Assembly: GCF_002272945.1 (NCBI RefSeq)
Contig: NZ_NQMN01000001.1
Coordinates: 313,945-377,944 of the forward strand
Source of the DNA: Mycoplasmopsis agassizii
GTDB taxonomy: Bacteria > Bacillota_I > Bacilli_A > Mycoplasmatales > Metamycoplasmataceae
Length of the DNA stretch: 64,000 nucleotides
Direction: 5' to 3'
Below are positions 1-13,379 of the stretch, in pieces (position 1 is the stretch's first letter; every line of letters starts with the position of its first letter). The notes beneath the pieces are model-generated. The model did not search any database, was not told where the DNA came from, and was given only the letters and a program-made list of their open reading frames with translations. Made by a program: the position numbers and the translations under genes.

Positions 1-135
1 AACGCTTTAGAATTAGTAAGATTAGCACATTCAGAAATTGCAAACGCAAGATCAAAAAATGTGCTACATGCAAATAACGCTGCACGCAAAAGTTCTCGAC
101 TTGATGCAAAATATAATGCTGCTTTTCAAAAATAA
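1..135 (+). CDS. rpsT: 30S ribosomal protein S20, C-terminal part
   Basis: The frame is open from the left edge and stops at TAA 133-135, giving 44 residues of the C-terminus; the start lies outside the window. The end HANNAARKSSRL followed by a short basic tail matches the conserved S20 C-terminus (family pattern HKNxAARKKSRL). S20 is a primary 16S rRNA-binding protein of the small subunit. A hairpin with a T-run follows 20 bases later, so it ends its transcript. The fragment is short, but the motif is distinctive. Confidence 0.85.
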   Translation, partial: NALELVRLAHSEIANARSKNVLHANNAARKSSRLDAKYNAAFQK

Positions 136-157
136 TTAAAAATTATTTTCAATTTAG

Positions 158-192
158 AAAGTTCAAATTAAGTTTTGAACTTTTTTATTTTA
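158..192 (+). terminator. Rho-independent terminator after rpsT
   Basis: An inverted repeat (AAAGTTCAAA / TTTTGAACTTT around a five-base loop) is followed by a T-rich tract just downstream of the rpsT stop. Confidence 0.8.
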
Positions 193-295
193 TTAAATAG
201 TTTGTAACTATTTAAAAGCATTGGTGAAAATTTAAGAAAATTTTCATAAAAATAAATAACCTAAAATGGCTTTTTTATTTTAAAATGTACTAGAT

Positions 296-853
296 ATGAA
301 AAATAAATTATTAGATGTAACCATTGAAATTTCAAAGGGTTCAAAAATTAAATATGAATATGATCGTGCTAGCAAAAAACTAGTTGTTGATCGTATTTTA
401 AGAGGCGATTATGTCTATCCTGCTAACTATGGATTTTTAGCAGATGCACTTGATTGAGATGGAGATGAACTAGATGTTTTAGTTTATTCATCAGAACAAT
501 TTCAACCAGGTTCAAGTTTAAAAGCGCGTCTTGTTGGAGCAATGCAAATGATTGATGATGGTGAAACAGATACTAAATTAATTGCAGTGCATGCCGATGA
601 TTATCGTTTAGATGCAATTACTAAATTAAGTGATTTACCTGAAAAATTTATTGATGATGTTAAATACTTTTTCTCAACTTATAAAAATTGAAAACGTAAA
701 GGTATTACTCAAGTTGGAAGTTTTAAAGATGAAAACTGAGCAGTTGCTGAATATGAAGAATGCATTAGTTTAATGAAGGAATTTGGTAAGTTACCAAAAG
801 ATGAATTTATTAAATTAATGAAAGAAAAACACCCTGAAAAATACGAAGCATAA
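296..853 (+). CDS. ppa: Inorganic pyrophosphatase (family I)
   Basis: Read with TGA as Trp this gives 185 aa, the usual size of bacterial soluble pyrophosphatases. It hydrolyses PPi to two phosphates in the cytosol, pulling nucleic-acid and aminoacyl-tRNA synthesis forward. Visible family features are the early [14 protein letters not shown] segment and the metal-binding [11 protein letters not shown] segment (the W of DWDGDELD is a TGA codon), with the conserved KNWKRKG stretch near residue 125. The start is the only ATG ahead of the conserved N-terminal strand. The stop overlaps the ATG of the next gene (TAATG), so the two are translationally coupled. Confidence 0.95.
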
Positions 854-1266
854 TGCAAGAAATTTCAATCGAAGAACAAAATCAAAAAAGACTTAATGAA
901 TACCATAAAAGACGCTTAATTTCAGTTAAAAACTTTTATACAATATACTTTGTTATTGCGACAATTTTATCAGTTTTATTAATTGCTTTTATTGTTAGTT
1001 TAGCTATTTCTTTAACTGGTGTAAGTGCTTTATTATGAGCCTGAATTTCATTATTAATTGTTTCTGTTTTTGTCGCTTTTGCATTCATGATTTTATCAAT
1101 TATGTTGATCATGAAAATTACAAGTGAAGAAACGATTATTGAAGATAAGCACTCGTTAAGTTTATATATTTTTTTAGAATTGATTTTATCTATTATCTGA
1201 ATTTTTTCCTTAATTGGTTATCTTAAATATTTAAAATCAGCTAAAAAAGAAATTGCAAAATATTAA
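853..1266 (+). CDS. Small membrane protein, unknown
   Basis: 137 aa, not recognised. A hydrophilic, charged N-terminus of about 25 residues is followed by two closely spaced hydrophobic segments (about residues 28-60 and 62-90). A charged stretch (SEETIIEDKH) follows, then a third hydrophobic segment (about 105-127) and a basic Lys-rich end. This predicts a three-pass inner-membrane protein. The ATG overlaps the ppa stop, so it is co-translated with pyrophosphatase; no functional link follows from that alone. Several internal TGA codons fall at Trp positions in the membrane segments. A strong terminator follows at once. Confidence 0.75.
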
Positions 1267-1271
1267 AAATA

Positions 1272-1297
1272 TACCTTGCTGAATGCAAGGTTTTTTA
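1272..1297 (+). terminator. Terminator of ppa operon
   Basis: ACCTTGC / GCAAGGT stem with a five-base loop followed by TTTTTTATT, starting six bases after the stop of the preceding membrane-protein gene. Confidence 0.9.
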
Positions 1298-1338
1298 TTG
1301 CCATCTTTTTAAAATTTATGATTAAAAAAAAGACAAGC

Positions 1339-1367
1339 AAAATGTGCATTTTTTGATGCACATTTTA
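1339..1367 (-). terminator. Terminator of topA operon
   Basis: The AAAATGTGCA / TGCACATTTT inverted repeat touches the topA stop codon. A weaker T-rich stretch follows on the minus strand. It lies in the convergent gap with the upstream plus-strand operon. Confidence 0.7.
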
Positions 1368-3221
1368 TTCATCTAATTTAGGTTTCTTCTTTAATGAATC
1401 TAATAATTTATTTGAGCGTGTTTGTTTAGGAATTCGCCGATTATAGGTACATGTAGGGTAGTTTGAGCATCCTACGAATCTTCCATAACGAGAATTTTTA
1501 TAAATTAATTCACCTTGATCAAGTGGACATTTTTCATTTAAAAATTCAGGAAGTAAAGTTGTCTTTTCTAAATTTTCATAAGCAAATTCCATGGTCTCTG
1601 TAAATAAATTGTAAAAGGAATTCATTAAGTTTATATAGTCTTTTTTTCCTTCAGAAATTAAGTCTAAATCTGATTCAACTTCAGCTGTATATCTTTCATT
1701 AATTATATTAGGAAAACCTTCAAGAAGTTTTTGTAATAATTGTCTTCCGTATTCAGTTGGTTTTAATGCTTGACCTGTTTTTTCAACATATTGTCTTGAT
1801 CTAATTATGTTTACAGTTGTTGCAAAAGTAGAAGGGCGACCTACTTTAATTTCATCTAACATTTCAATTAAAGATCCATCATTATAACGAGCAGGTGGCT
1901 CAGTTTTTTTAGCTAATTTTTCTAGTTTAAAAATTTCGATTTCATCACCAATTTTTAAATCTAAAATTAGTTGTTCATCCTCTTCATTAGCAATTGCTTT
2001 TCAATAACCATCAAAGACTAATTTACGTTGATTATGTTTGAATCAATAAGAATTATTATCAAAAGTAAAACTTGTAATTTCTCTAATTGGTGCAGACATA
2101 ATTGATTTTAAAGTATTATCATAAATTAATTTATAAGTTTGATAATCATCATTATTTAAAGAGTATCTTGTTTTAGCAATTTCAGGAGTTAAAGCTAAAT
2201 CTGTAGGTCGAATTGCTTCATGGGCATTTTGATCTCCTGCTACGCCTTTAACATTACCATCTCAATATTTTTCACCGAATTTTTTAGTGATATATTTTTT
2301 AGCATCATTTAGAAAAGTTTGACTTAAAACAGTTGAATCTGTTCTAGGATAAGTAATTAACCCTTCATCACCATAACCTTCAAATAAACGCTGTGCACTT
2401 GATTGTGAACTGCGTGCACTTAATTTAGAACGCTTATAAAAAGCAGATTGTTTAAAAGGTGTTGCTTTCTTATCTGAGCGAGTTGAAGTGGCAATATCAA
2501 TAACTTTCATTCGTTTAGACAGTGAATTAAAAATCTGATCAACTTCGCTAGGTTCAATTCAGTTTTTATCTCCAGTTTTATCTTTCAAAATTAAAAGCAT
2601 TTTGTAATCACTATTTAAATAAGCTGCGATATTGTAATATTCAACAGGATTAAATGCTTCAATTTCTTTTTCACGATCAACAATCAATTTTAAAGCAATT
2701 GATTGCACACGACCTGCACTAGGATTAACTGGTGTATTTGAAAATTTAGAACGCATTAATTTTGATAAACGAAAACCAATGATCCTGTCAAGCATTCTTC
2801 TAACTTTTTGCGCTTGCACTAAATTTTTATCAATTTCAGTTTCATTTGCAAAAGCTGCTTGAATAGCTTGCTTAGTGATTTCATTATATTTAACACGAGT
2901 GTGTTTATCTTCTACATTTAAAATTTCAACTAAATTTTGACCAATTGCTTCTCCTTCACGGTCAGGGTCAGTTGCGATTATTACTTTTGAAGCAGTTTTA
3001 CTTGATTTGATTAAAGCATCAACAATTTTTTTCTTATCTTCAGCAATTACGTACTTAGGTTCTCATTTTTCTAAATCAATACCTAGTTGGTATTTGCCAC
3101 TTTTTGATAGTTCAACCACATGACCAACACTTGCCATTACTTCATAACCTTCACCTAGGTATTTCTTAATAGCTTTGATCTTATTTGGTGACTCAACAAT
3201 TACTAATTTATTTTCTTGCAT
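1365..3221 (-). CDS. topA: DNA topoisomerase I (type IA)
   Basis: 618 aa. It relaxes negative supercoils by a 5'-phosphotyrosine intermediate. The order is: TOPRIM domain from the start (LVIVESPNK; metal-binding acidic cluster in [12 protein letters not shown] near residue 80), the central domain with [11 protein letters not shown], and the active-site Tyr in [11 protein letters not shown] near residue 290. One C4 zinc-ribbon module (CPL...GCSNYPTC) lies near the C-terminus; E. coli TopA has more. The start ATG gives the canonical N-terminus directly. It is the last gene of the ecfA1-ecfA2-ecfT-ligA operon, 38 bases behind the flippase fusion gene. Six-frame tracks under code 11 split it because of TGA Trp codons. 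Confidence 0.97.
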
Positions 3222-3259
3222 TATTTAGGTTATACCATATTTTTGAAACATGAATAAAA

Positions 3260-5872
3260 TTACAATAAAAGCAATAGAAAAATTGTCAAAATAAAAATTG
3301 CTATTGCTATGATTCAAAAAATAGTTGCATAACGATAATAATGACTAATAAAAAATTCATTAGTTTTCTTTAAAGATGAGTCTCGATTTTTTCTTCAAAC
3401 AGTTTGCAACCTTTTTTCGCCTATTAAAGTTGTGATTAATAAGCCAAAACCTGCAATTAAAATCGGTCATAAGTTAAATACCTTATTAATTAAGTCACTA
3501 TGTGCTGCATTATTATTTGCTTGGGTTGCATCAGCACCTTTAAAAATGGTGCTGTTAATTAAAATAGTTAAAAACTCTTGAGTACCACTACCACCTGGAG
3601 AAATAGATAAGGAGTTAGTTGTGTAAATTGTATTAGCTGCAACTATTTGTAATAAGTAAGGATGAATTCCTAAATTTAAATCTGTATTGACAATTCCTAG
3701 CATTAGATTTACAACTGAAATACCTACAAAAAATCTTGGAATAATTTCATAGGCTAACATTTCCAAAATTAATAATGGTTTATTTCATAAAAATTTAATA
3801 CTACTTCTTAATGATTCTAGTGAATCGTTAACTCTTAAGTCAAAATAGTTATGATCTTGAATTTGAAAAAAAGGAATTCTAATAACTATGTAAAGTAATG
3901 TCTTACTAATTAATTTTTGTACCTTAGTAGAGATAGTTAAAATTAAAGCAAAGGCAACAACTACAATAGTAACTAAACTACTGATTAAAAAAAAGTAAAA
4001 AACAGTTTGATTAGTATTAAATAAAAGGAAATAAAAATTATGACCAAAACTTAAAAATAATAAAATATTGACAAACAAAGCAAGTTGATAAATTAAAGAA
4101 GCAGAAACAAAAGTTGCTGCTAATTTTGAAAAAGGAACGCCCCTTCTTCTTAAGAATCAAATAGCTAAAAGATCGCCACCAATTTGTAATGGTGTAATAA
4201 AGGAAACAAAAAAACTCATTCAGGCAATCATAAACATATGTCGATATTTGACATAAATATTTTGTTTCCTTAAAAGCCGATATCTTAATAAAGCTTGAAA
4301 AATAAAAAATGTAAATGTGCTTCCTCAAAGTATTAATAAAAATGCTAGGTTGATATTTTTACCCATTTCAAATACACTTTGAAAAATATTACTATCAGAA
4401 AAACCTTGATAGAACTTAGAAAAGATAACTGCAAATAAAATAACTACTATAGCAATTAAAATTAAATATTTTGCGATGTTTCAAAAGTTAATTTTAAAAT
4501 CTGTTGTACTAGGAATTTTATCTAGTACACCTTTTTTTATTTGACTTGCTAAATTTTTACTTTGTTCAGAATCCTGTGTAATTAGATTTATTTCATAAGG
4601 TTGATTATTGTCAAAATAAATTGTAAATCAAGTTTTATCTTCTAAAAAATATTGCCTGTATGTACTACCAAAAATAGATTGTTTCCTAGAAAAAACAATT
4701 TTTTTATCTAAGATAGTTTTTTCTTCTTCTAGATTTTCTATTAAGAAATTTTCAAAACCAAATTCAATATTGATTATTTGATTAAGATATAAATTTGATT
4801 TATATATATTTTTTAATTTATCTAAAACAGAAAATAAAGTTGTATTTATTTTTTTAAAATGATTAATCATTAACAAAAAATTTTGTGATTGTAAAATTAA
4901 GTTTTTTGATTCATCATTATCAAATATTAATTGATCTACACCATTAAAAAAAACTGTTTTTTTATCTTGTGGATTTTTATAAAAAGTTTTTTCGTAATTA
5001 ATTTTATTAGCTTTACAAAAATTAATAATTTCGTTTGAAACTGAATAAGAAAAATTAAAAAAATATTCACTATCTTTATTTGTTTCTTTTAAATAAACAA
5101 GTCATAATAAAAATAATTCATTTATATTAAATGATTGCATTTTTCTATTATTTTTTTTATATAAAAATGAAATACTTGATTTAGAAACTAAAAAGATATT
5201 TTCATTGTTACTTTTAATTTTTAATCAAGCTTGTAGATATTTATTTCTGATAGATTTATTACTCTGTTTTAAATCATTTTTATATTTTCAAGAATTTTTA
5301 TGAACAACACCTTCATTAAAATCTTCAAATAAATTATTGTAATTTTTTAAAAGTTCATATTCTCTTAGTGTATTTATAAAAAAATAGTTTGACTTATCAA
5401 AGAAAACATTTTCTAATTTTTTAGTACTAAAACTTAAATCAATATCTTTAAATAATTCACCTGTTAAGATATCTATTTTATTAAAGTTAGAATCAAAAAA
5501 TTTAAGAATAATTCTTTGATTATTAATATCTTTTTCAATAGATATTGCAAAATCAAAATATTCTAAATTAGCCTTTTTTAATAAATTAAATTCATCGTAT
5601 ATTATTTCTTCTTTGACATTGTAAATATCAAAAGATTCTTTTAAAGTTTCTTTTATTATATGAAGTGCTTGATTGGATTTATTTGTGTTGAAATGAGAAA
5701 TTAATATTTTATTGTTTGAATTAAACTTAATTGATTTTTTCTTTTTTATGATTTCAAAAATTTTTTTAATTTTAGTTTCTTCAAGACTAGTAAAAAAAGA
5801 GACTTGATTTTTTAAAATATCAAATCTTGTTTCTATACTTAAAATATCATCTTTAAATTTTCTGTTCAACAT
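3260..5872 (-). CDS. Degenerate phosphohexomutase-like domain fused to LPG-synthase-TM/flippase-like membrane domain
   Basis: 870 aa in one code-4 frame. Residues 468-870 are a polytopic membrane domain with the SPGGSGTQEF motif near residue 757, typical of the lysylphosphatidylglycerol synthase TM/YbhN-like family, proposed lipid flippases. Residues 1-440 are soluble and follow the order of alpha-D-phosphohexomutases: KILISHFNTNKSNQA (sugar-binding-domain start), FDFAISIEKD where the family has the catalytic Ser of TASHNP, a later segment like the ADRLGVA region, and TTLFSVLDKLKNIY like the final KTLYDVLEELY helix. The phospho-accepting Ser and neighbouring metal residues are gone, so mutase activity is unlikely. 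The gene starts one base after the ligA stop. The membrane part is confident; the mutase ancestry is inference from order and spacing. Membrane-bound, possibly glycolipid-related. Confidence 0.7.
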
Positions 5873-5873
5873 T

Positions 5874-7868
<1,995 letters not shown>

Positions 7869-7871
7869 TTT

Positions 7872-8816
7872 TTACCTTGTAACAAAGCCACTTAATAAAT
7901 AATCAAAACTGATATAGTTATGTCAAAAACCACTATCTGACATACTTACTTGGGTAGCAATTGAATCAATTTTGAAGACAATAAAATAAGCTAGAAAAGC
8001 CATGAAAAATAAGAAAGTTAAATAGTCGTATCATTTAAAAGATAAACGGCGATATTTAGAACGAGCCTTATAAGGATCATAACCACGAGTTTCCATAGCA
8101 AACGCTAAATCTTCTGCTTTATTAAAACTTGTAACGAATAAAGGAATAATTAAAACAATTGTACTTTTAGCTTTTTCTCGTAGTTTTCCATTTTTAAAGT
8201 CAACTCCACGAGAAGCTTGAGCCTTCATAATACGGCGTGCTTCTTCTAATAAAGTTGGTATAAATCTAAGGGCAATTGAAATTATCATTGAGATAATTTC
8301 AACAGGTATGAATAAGAATTTTAAAGGGTAAATTCAAAACTCAATTGCCTTTGCTAAAAAGATTTGTTTAGTAGTTAAAGTTAATAAACTTGTGATCAAA
8401 ATAATTGTGTAAATACGAATTACTAAAGCAACAAATTCCATAACCATGTTGTAAGTGATCGTAACTCTAAAATTACCCGAGTTACCACCACCTACTTGAA
8501 CTCAGTTAGGAAAGCCTACAAATGCTGCACCTGCATTATTAGGATCAGCAATTGATTGAGCCGTAAACATGTTTAACAAAAAGACAAATAACGAGACTAA
8601 AACTGGTGTAATTAAAATTCTAAAAAAACTTTTTCATCTTTTAGTTGTCATGTAATAAACAGCCATTACAAAAAATAAAAAAAGTAAAGAAGAAACTAAG
8701 TAATTACTTAGAAAAACCATTGCAATTGAAACTGCAGTTAATAAAATTTTTAACCTTGCATCAATGAAATGTAAAGGAGTATTAATTGGTAAATAACGCC
8801 CGAAAACACTATTCAT
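7872..8816 (-). CDS. ecfT: ECF transporter transmembrane coupling protein EcfT
   Basis: 314 aa. It is the membrane scaffold of group II energy-coupling factor importers, linking the two ATPases to interchangeable S-components for vitamins. N-terminal hydrophobic helices are followed by a cytoplasmic coupling region with two Ala-Arg-Gly-type signatures (ASRGVD and ETRGYDPYKAR) that contact the ATPases, then a last membrane helix near the C-terminus. The stop of ecfA2 overlaps the start by eight bases. Genes run ecfA1-ecfA2-ecfT, the standard order. A candidate S-component partner is encoded at 31.5 kb. Confidence 0.93.
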
Positions 8817-9783
8817 TTGTCTCTCCTTTTTTCTCTTTAATTTTCTTATTTAGAAAATCAGTTAGTTGTTCAATTTTTGTTATCTCTGGAAAATGAAGAT
8901 AAGGTTTTTTTTCTTTAATTCTGTTGATTAAAGCAATAATTTGTGGAGCAATTAAGTTGTTCATTTTTAGAAAAACTTCATCATTTAAAATTCTCACAGT
9001 CGCATCATCACGAACAATTTGACCATTTGAAAAAACAATTGTTCGATGACTTCTTTCAAGCACATTATTCATGTCATGAGTAACCATGATGATTGTTTTA
9101 CCTTCTTCATTTAATTTATCGAAGATACTTAAAATTTCTCTTACCCCTGCAGGATCTAAACCAGCAGTAGGCTCATCCAAAATTAAAACATCAGGTTCAA
9201 TTGCTAAAATTCCAGCTAAAGCAACACGGCGTTTTTGTCCACCACTAAGAGCTAGAGGATTTTTATGTAAATAGTCTTCAGGAAGTCCAACTTTTTCTAA
9301 ATAAATTTTTGCTCTTCTTTTAGCTTCTTCTTTAGGAACACCATAAGCAACTGGACCAAACATAATATCTTTTTCAATTGTGGATTCAAAAAGTTGATAT
9401 TCAGCAAATTGGAAAACAACTCCAACGTGTTGTCTAATAATTTTTGAATCTTTAAATTTTTTACGAAACTTATGTTTTTGTAAAGTTACATTTTTAGAAT
9501 CTATTAATGGTTGAACTTCGGGTTTTGAATTCTTAGACCCACCTAAAATTAGATTCTTTTTCTTGCGATATTCATGTTCAAAAATTCAATTAATACTTCC
9601 AGTTTCGGGGGTTAATAATGAATTTAAATGCTCAATAAAAGTTGTTTTACCACTACCTGTTTGCCCAATAATTGCCACATATTCACCTTGATTAATGTTG
9701 CAAGAAGAATCAAACAACGCTCGATATTCTAGTGGCGTATTTTTATTGAAAATGTGTGAAATACTTTTTACAATAATTTGCAT
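8809..9783 (-). CDS. ecfA2: ECF transporter ATPase EcfA2
   Basis: 324 aa ATP-binding subunit. Walker A is GQTGSGKTT, the Q-loop is VVFQFAEYQLFE, the signature is ALSGGQKRRVALAG, Walker B is VLILDEPTAGLDP and the switch His is in VTHDM. It has an insert of about 35 residues, rich in Lys and Asn, between the first beta-sheet and the Q-loop (around residues 68-105); inserts there are known in mycoplasma EcfA2. The C-terminal extension is long. Its start lies inside the end of ecfA1 (16-base overlap) and its end inside the start of ecfT, which suggests tight stoichiometric coupling. Confidence 0.95.
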
Positions 9784-10571
9784 AATTCCTCTACTAATTG
9801 ATCTTGATCATATGTTGGTTCAATGCCGTGTAATTGATCACTAACTTTATAAATAAAAGGAGAATCAATTTTTGCTAGTTCAATGATTCTTTTGTTATTT
9901 AAAATTTCTGCAGGTGAACCTGATGCGACTAACTTACCACCTGAAAAAACTAATAATAAATCAGCCTGAATAGCTTCATCCATATCGTGAGTGATTGAAA
10001 TCAAGGTTTTCAATCTTTCTTGCTGGATTTCTTTAATCAATTTTAAAACATCAGATTTACCTTTTGGATCAAGCATTGATGTGATTTCATCAAAAATAAT
10101 TACTTCAGGATTTAATGCTAAAACAGAAGCAATTGCAACACGCTGCTTTTGCCCACCTGAAAGAGAAACTGGTTCTCTTTCTAAATATTCAAACATTCCT
10201 ACTTTACGACTTAATTCAATAATGGTGTCATTAATTTTTTTGGAATCAATTTTTTTGTTTTCTAAACCGAAAGCAATATCATCTTCAACAGTTCCACCAA
10301 TGAATTGGTTATCGGGATTTTGAAAAACAATTCCTACCTTTTCATGAATTTGGTCTTTTGTAGATGAGCGCACTTCAATACCATCAATTGTGATAGTACC
10401 ACTTTTAGCTCGGTAAAGTGCAACTAGCAATTTACCAAAAGTACTTTTACCACTACCATTATGTCCTAAAATAGCAATATATTTACCTCTAGGTATTTCA
10501 AAAGTCATACCATCAATGGCATTTTTCTCTGATTCACCGTAGGCGAAGTATAGATCCTGAACTTTAATCAT
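9768..10571 (-). CDS. ecfA1: ECF transporter ATPase EcfA1
   Basis: 267 aa. It forms the heterodimeric motor with EcfA2. Walker A is GHNGSGKST, the Q-loop VFQNPDNQF, the signature SLSGGQKQRVAIAS, Walker B VIIFDEITSMLDP, and the H-loop SITHDMDE. In Walker B the usual Pro after DE is replaced by Ile, as in some EcfA1 proteins. The chosen start is the ATG for MIKVQDLYFAYGE, which fits the family; an upstream in-frame TTG would add nine residues. No Shine-Dalgarno sequence is visible ahead of it, so initiation may be leaderless or weak. It is the first gene of the operon running to topA. Confidence 0.94.
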   Translation of the reverse strand: MIKVQDLYFAYGESEKNAIDGMTFEIPRGKYIAILGHNGSGKSTFGKLLVALYRAKSGTITIDGIEVRSSTKDQIHEKVGIVFQNPDNQFIGGTVEDDIAFGLENKKIDSKKINDTIIELSRKVGMFEYLEREPVSLSGGQKQRVAIASVLALNPEVIIFDEITSMLDPKGKSDVLKLIKEIQQERLKTLISITHDMDEAIQADLLLVFSGGKLVASGSPAEILNNKRIIELAKIDSPFIYKVSDQLHGIEPTYDQDQLVEELCKLL

Positions 10572-10663
10572 ATTTTTAAATTTTAATACAAAAAGCAAAA
10601 AACAAAATACATTTATTAATTAATATTTAAATAGTTATTTTGTTAAAAAAATACTTATTTATA

Positions 10664-10697
10664 AAAAACTCCTATTTTATAAAAAATAGGAGTTTGT
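10664..10697 (-). terminator. Terminator after CNNM/CBS gene
   Basis: AAACTCCTATTTT / AAAATAGGAGTTT hairpin (12-13 bp) just downstream of the stop at 10699. The minus strand continues with a T-run. It separates this operon from ecfA1. Confidence 0.9.
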
Positions 10698-10698
10698 C

Positions 10699-11940
10699 TT
10701 ATTTAATGATTAATTCAAAATAAAAATCTTTCTTTTCTTCGCTATATTCTAGCACCTCAAAACTGTAATTTTCTTCAATCACCATGATATCACCAACTTC
10801 GATAATTTCTTTATCTCAGTATTTTTTAATTAAGTTTAAAACAGTTTCTTCTTCAGAATGTTCAATTTCCATACCACTAGCTTCGATTAAATCAGCAACT
10901 TTACTATTACCTCAAACAAAATATTTTTCTAGAGAAACTTCCATGATCTGTTCATCTTCATCATGTTCATCATAGATTTCACCAACTAGTTCTTCAATAA
11001 TATCTTCCATAGTTAGAATTCCAACTATTTCATCATTAATTCTTCCTCTAGTTACGGCTGCCATATGTGATTTTTTACTTCTTAAGATTTCTAAAGCATT
11101 ATTTAAGGAAATATTTAAAGGAATTAAAGGCATTACTCTCATAAAACGAGAAATAACTTCTTCATCTTCTTCACCTAAAATATCGCTGACATGAATCATA
11201 CCGACAATATTTTTATGCTCATTAATTAAAGGAATTCTTGAATAAGAAGTTTCTTTAAAAACCTTAATAGCATCTTTTACTTTGGTATTGATTTCTAAAG
11301 TGTAAACATCTTTTAATCTAACATAATGAGATAAAACTTTTTCTTTATCTAAATCAAAAGCGTTTTTAACTAACTCAGTTTCAGCGTGAGTAATAACACC
11401 TTCTTGATTAGCTAATTCAACATAGTTTTTTAAATCAATTTCCTTATTAGTAATATTTTTTTTCTTTTTAAATAACTTAGAAATACCTGTAAAAGGATAG
11501 AAAATATAAATCACAATATCTATTAAATAGACTACTGTTTTTAAGTAAATTAAAGAGTGTTTTTTAGCAGTTATTTTAGGAACTATCTCACCAAAAATAA
11601 CTATTAATGGCGTTAAAACAATTAATGAAATTAAGGTAGAATAAAATTCAACACTTTCGCTTGATATATAAGTTCTGATGAATTCACCAAAGAAAATACC
11701 TGTAACTAAGGTCGTTAAAATATTGACAATATTATTTGCAATTAATAATGTCATCAATAATTGATCAAAATGAGTGAGTTGTCTTTTTACCACTTTCGCT
11801 CATTTTTTATTTCTTTTTATTTCACCTTCTAAAGAAGCAATATTGACTGAAGAATAAGCCATTTCTGAACCAGAAAAAAATGCTGATAAAATAATTAAGA
11901 CTACAGTTATTGGAATTAAAATTCAAATTACTATTGACAT
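10699..11940 (-). CDS. CNNM/CorC-type membrane protein with tandem CBS domains (HlyC/CorC family)
   Basis: 413 aa. The N-terminal CNNM membrane domain (hydrophobic segments in residues 1-150, with the small-residue SAFFSGSEMAYSS motif and the family's FGEIVPKITAKK motif) is followed by two CBS domains (about 190-320) and a small C-terminal CorC_HlyC domain. Proteins of this architecture transport or regulate magnesium or sodium-coupled metal movement; earlier databases call them hemolysins. The start ATG overlaps the dnaB stop by one base (TAATG). With the two MgtE genes nearby it makes a third predicted Mg-related gene within 9 kb. Confidence 0.9.
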
Positions 11941-13379
11941 TATCTTGTCTCGTATTTCTTGTAATTATCGCCATAACTATCGTTTGCAGTTAAAAAATTA
12001 CTGTGTGATAAATCAAACAATAAATTAATAGTTCCTGTCGCTCCTGAACGGTTTTTTACAACAGATAATTCAACAACTGAATAGTTGCTATTATGTGCTT
12101 CTTCTTTGTCAGATGGCTTGCGATTATAATAATCATCACGATACATCATCATGATAATATCAGCATCTTGTTCTATTGCTCCTGAATCTCTTAAATCAGA
12201 CATTACAGGTCTTTTATCAGCACGTGATTCTACGTTACGTGAAAGTTGTGCTAGAGCAATAATTGGGATTGATAATTCTCTTGCTAATGACTTTAACATG
12301 TTTGAAATTTTAGAAACTTCAAGTTGTCGATTGTCACCACCATAATTTTTCAATGACATCAATTGAAGATAGTCAATCATCACTAAATCAACAGTATTTT
12401 TATAGTATTCTTGGCGAATAATTGACTGAATGTTTATAAAGTCAGAACTATGATTAGAAGCGATATTTAGTTTATATTTTCTAAAATTATCAACTGCAAT
12501 TGATATTTTAGTCAAATTTTCTGAAGACAGATCTTTAGGGTTTCTCAGCAATTTAGGGTTAATTGTAGTCTGTTTTGAAATCAATCTTTCTACAAGTTGA
12601 GAACTATCCATTTCAAGTGAAAAATACAGAACATTTTTGTTTTCTTTAGCTGCATTTAAAGCAAAATTTAAACTAAGAGCAGTCTTACCCATAGAAGGTC
12701 TAGCTGCTAAAATAATTAAGTTTCCTTTTTGTCAACCATCAGTTAAATTATCTAACTCTTCATAACCAGTTGCAATACCTGCAATATCATCGTAACTATT
12801 TCTACGATGATGAATTGACTCTAAATAATCAGCTGCTAAATCTTCAAGTTGATCAAATTCATTAAAAGAATTTAAGTCTGAAATATTAGTCAAATCATGG
12901 TTGATTCGACTAATAATTAAGTTCGAATTATCTTCGATTATTGTCTCTCTTATAAGACGAGAATTTTTGTCTAAAGAGATAAGAATTTTTCTAATATTAC
13001 TTTTTTCAATGACAGTTTTAAAGTCTTCAAAAAAACGATCTGAACCGTTATATTTAATTAATAATTCATTGACATATTCTTCATTAAAATCTTTAACATT
13101 TCTGATTCTAGGATTTTGATTTAAAAGTTTTCTAACCTCGCTTTTCAAAACATCAAATGTTAAATTTTTAACATTATCTAGTTGTTCATCAAATTTTGTA
13201 ATTTGTAAATAAGAGTCTATGATAGTAAAAAAGATGCGATGATTTTCAAGATAAAAATCATCGGCTTTTAAACGATGTCTAATATTTTTAGCTAGGTCGT
13301 TTTTGAAAACTAAAGAAGCAATTATATTCAACTCGGATATAGGATCACTAATGTTTTTTTCTAAATTACTTTCCATCAT
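11940..13379 (-). CDS. dnaB: Replicative DNA helicase
   Basis: 479 aa. Hexameric fork helicase. The N-terminal domain (about 1-115, SELNIIASLVF...DDFYLENHRIFF) mediates the ring and primase contact. A linker helix leads to the RecA-like domain, which begins at IATGYEELDNLTDGW. Walker A is PSMGKTALS; Walker B lies in VDLVMIDYLQLM. The conserved SRNVESRADKRPVMSDLRDSG segment is present (DnaB motif 3/4). Two Met codons lie at the start (13379 and 13376). The start overlaps rplI by 14 bases. The gdpP-rplI-dnaB order is common in Firmicutes and mollicutes. Confidence 0.97.

Noticed and set aside
9991-10323. Plus-strand 110-codon frame inside ecfA1
   Set aside because: It mirrors the ABC ATPase on the opposite strand, whose motifs are all intact; composition is Leu/Ser/Ile rich as expected of an antisense shadow.
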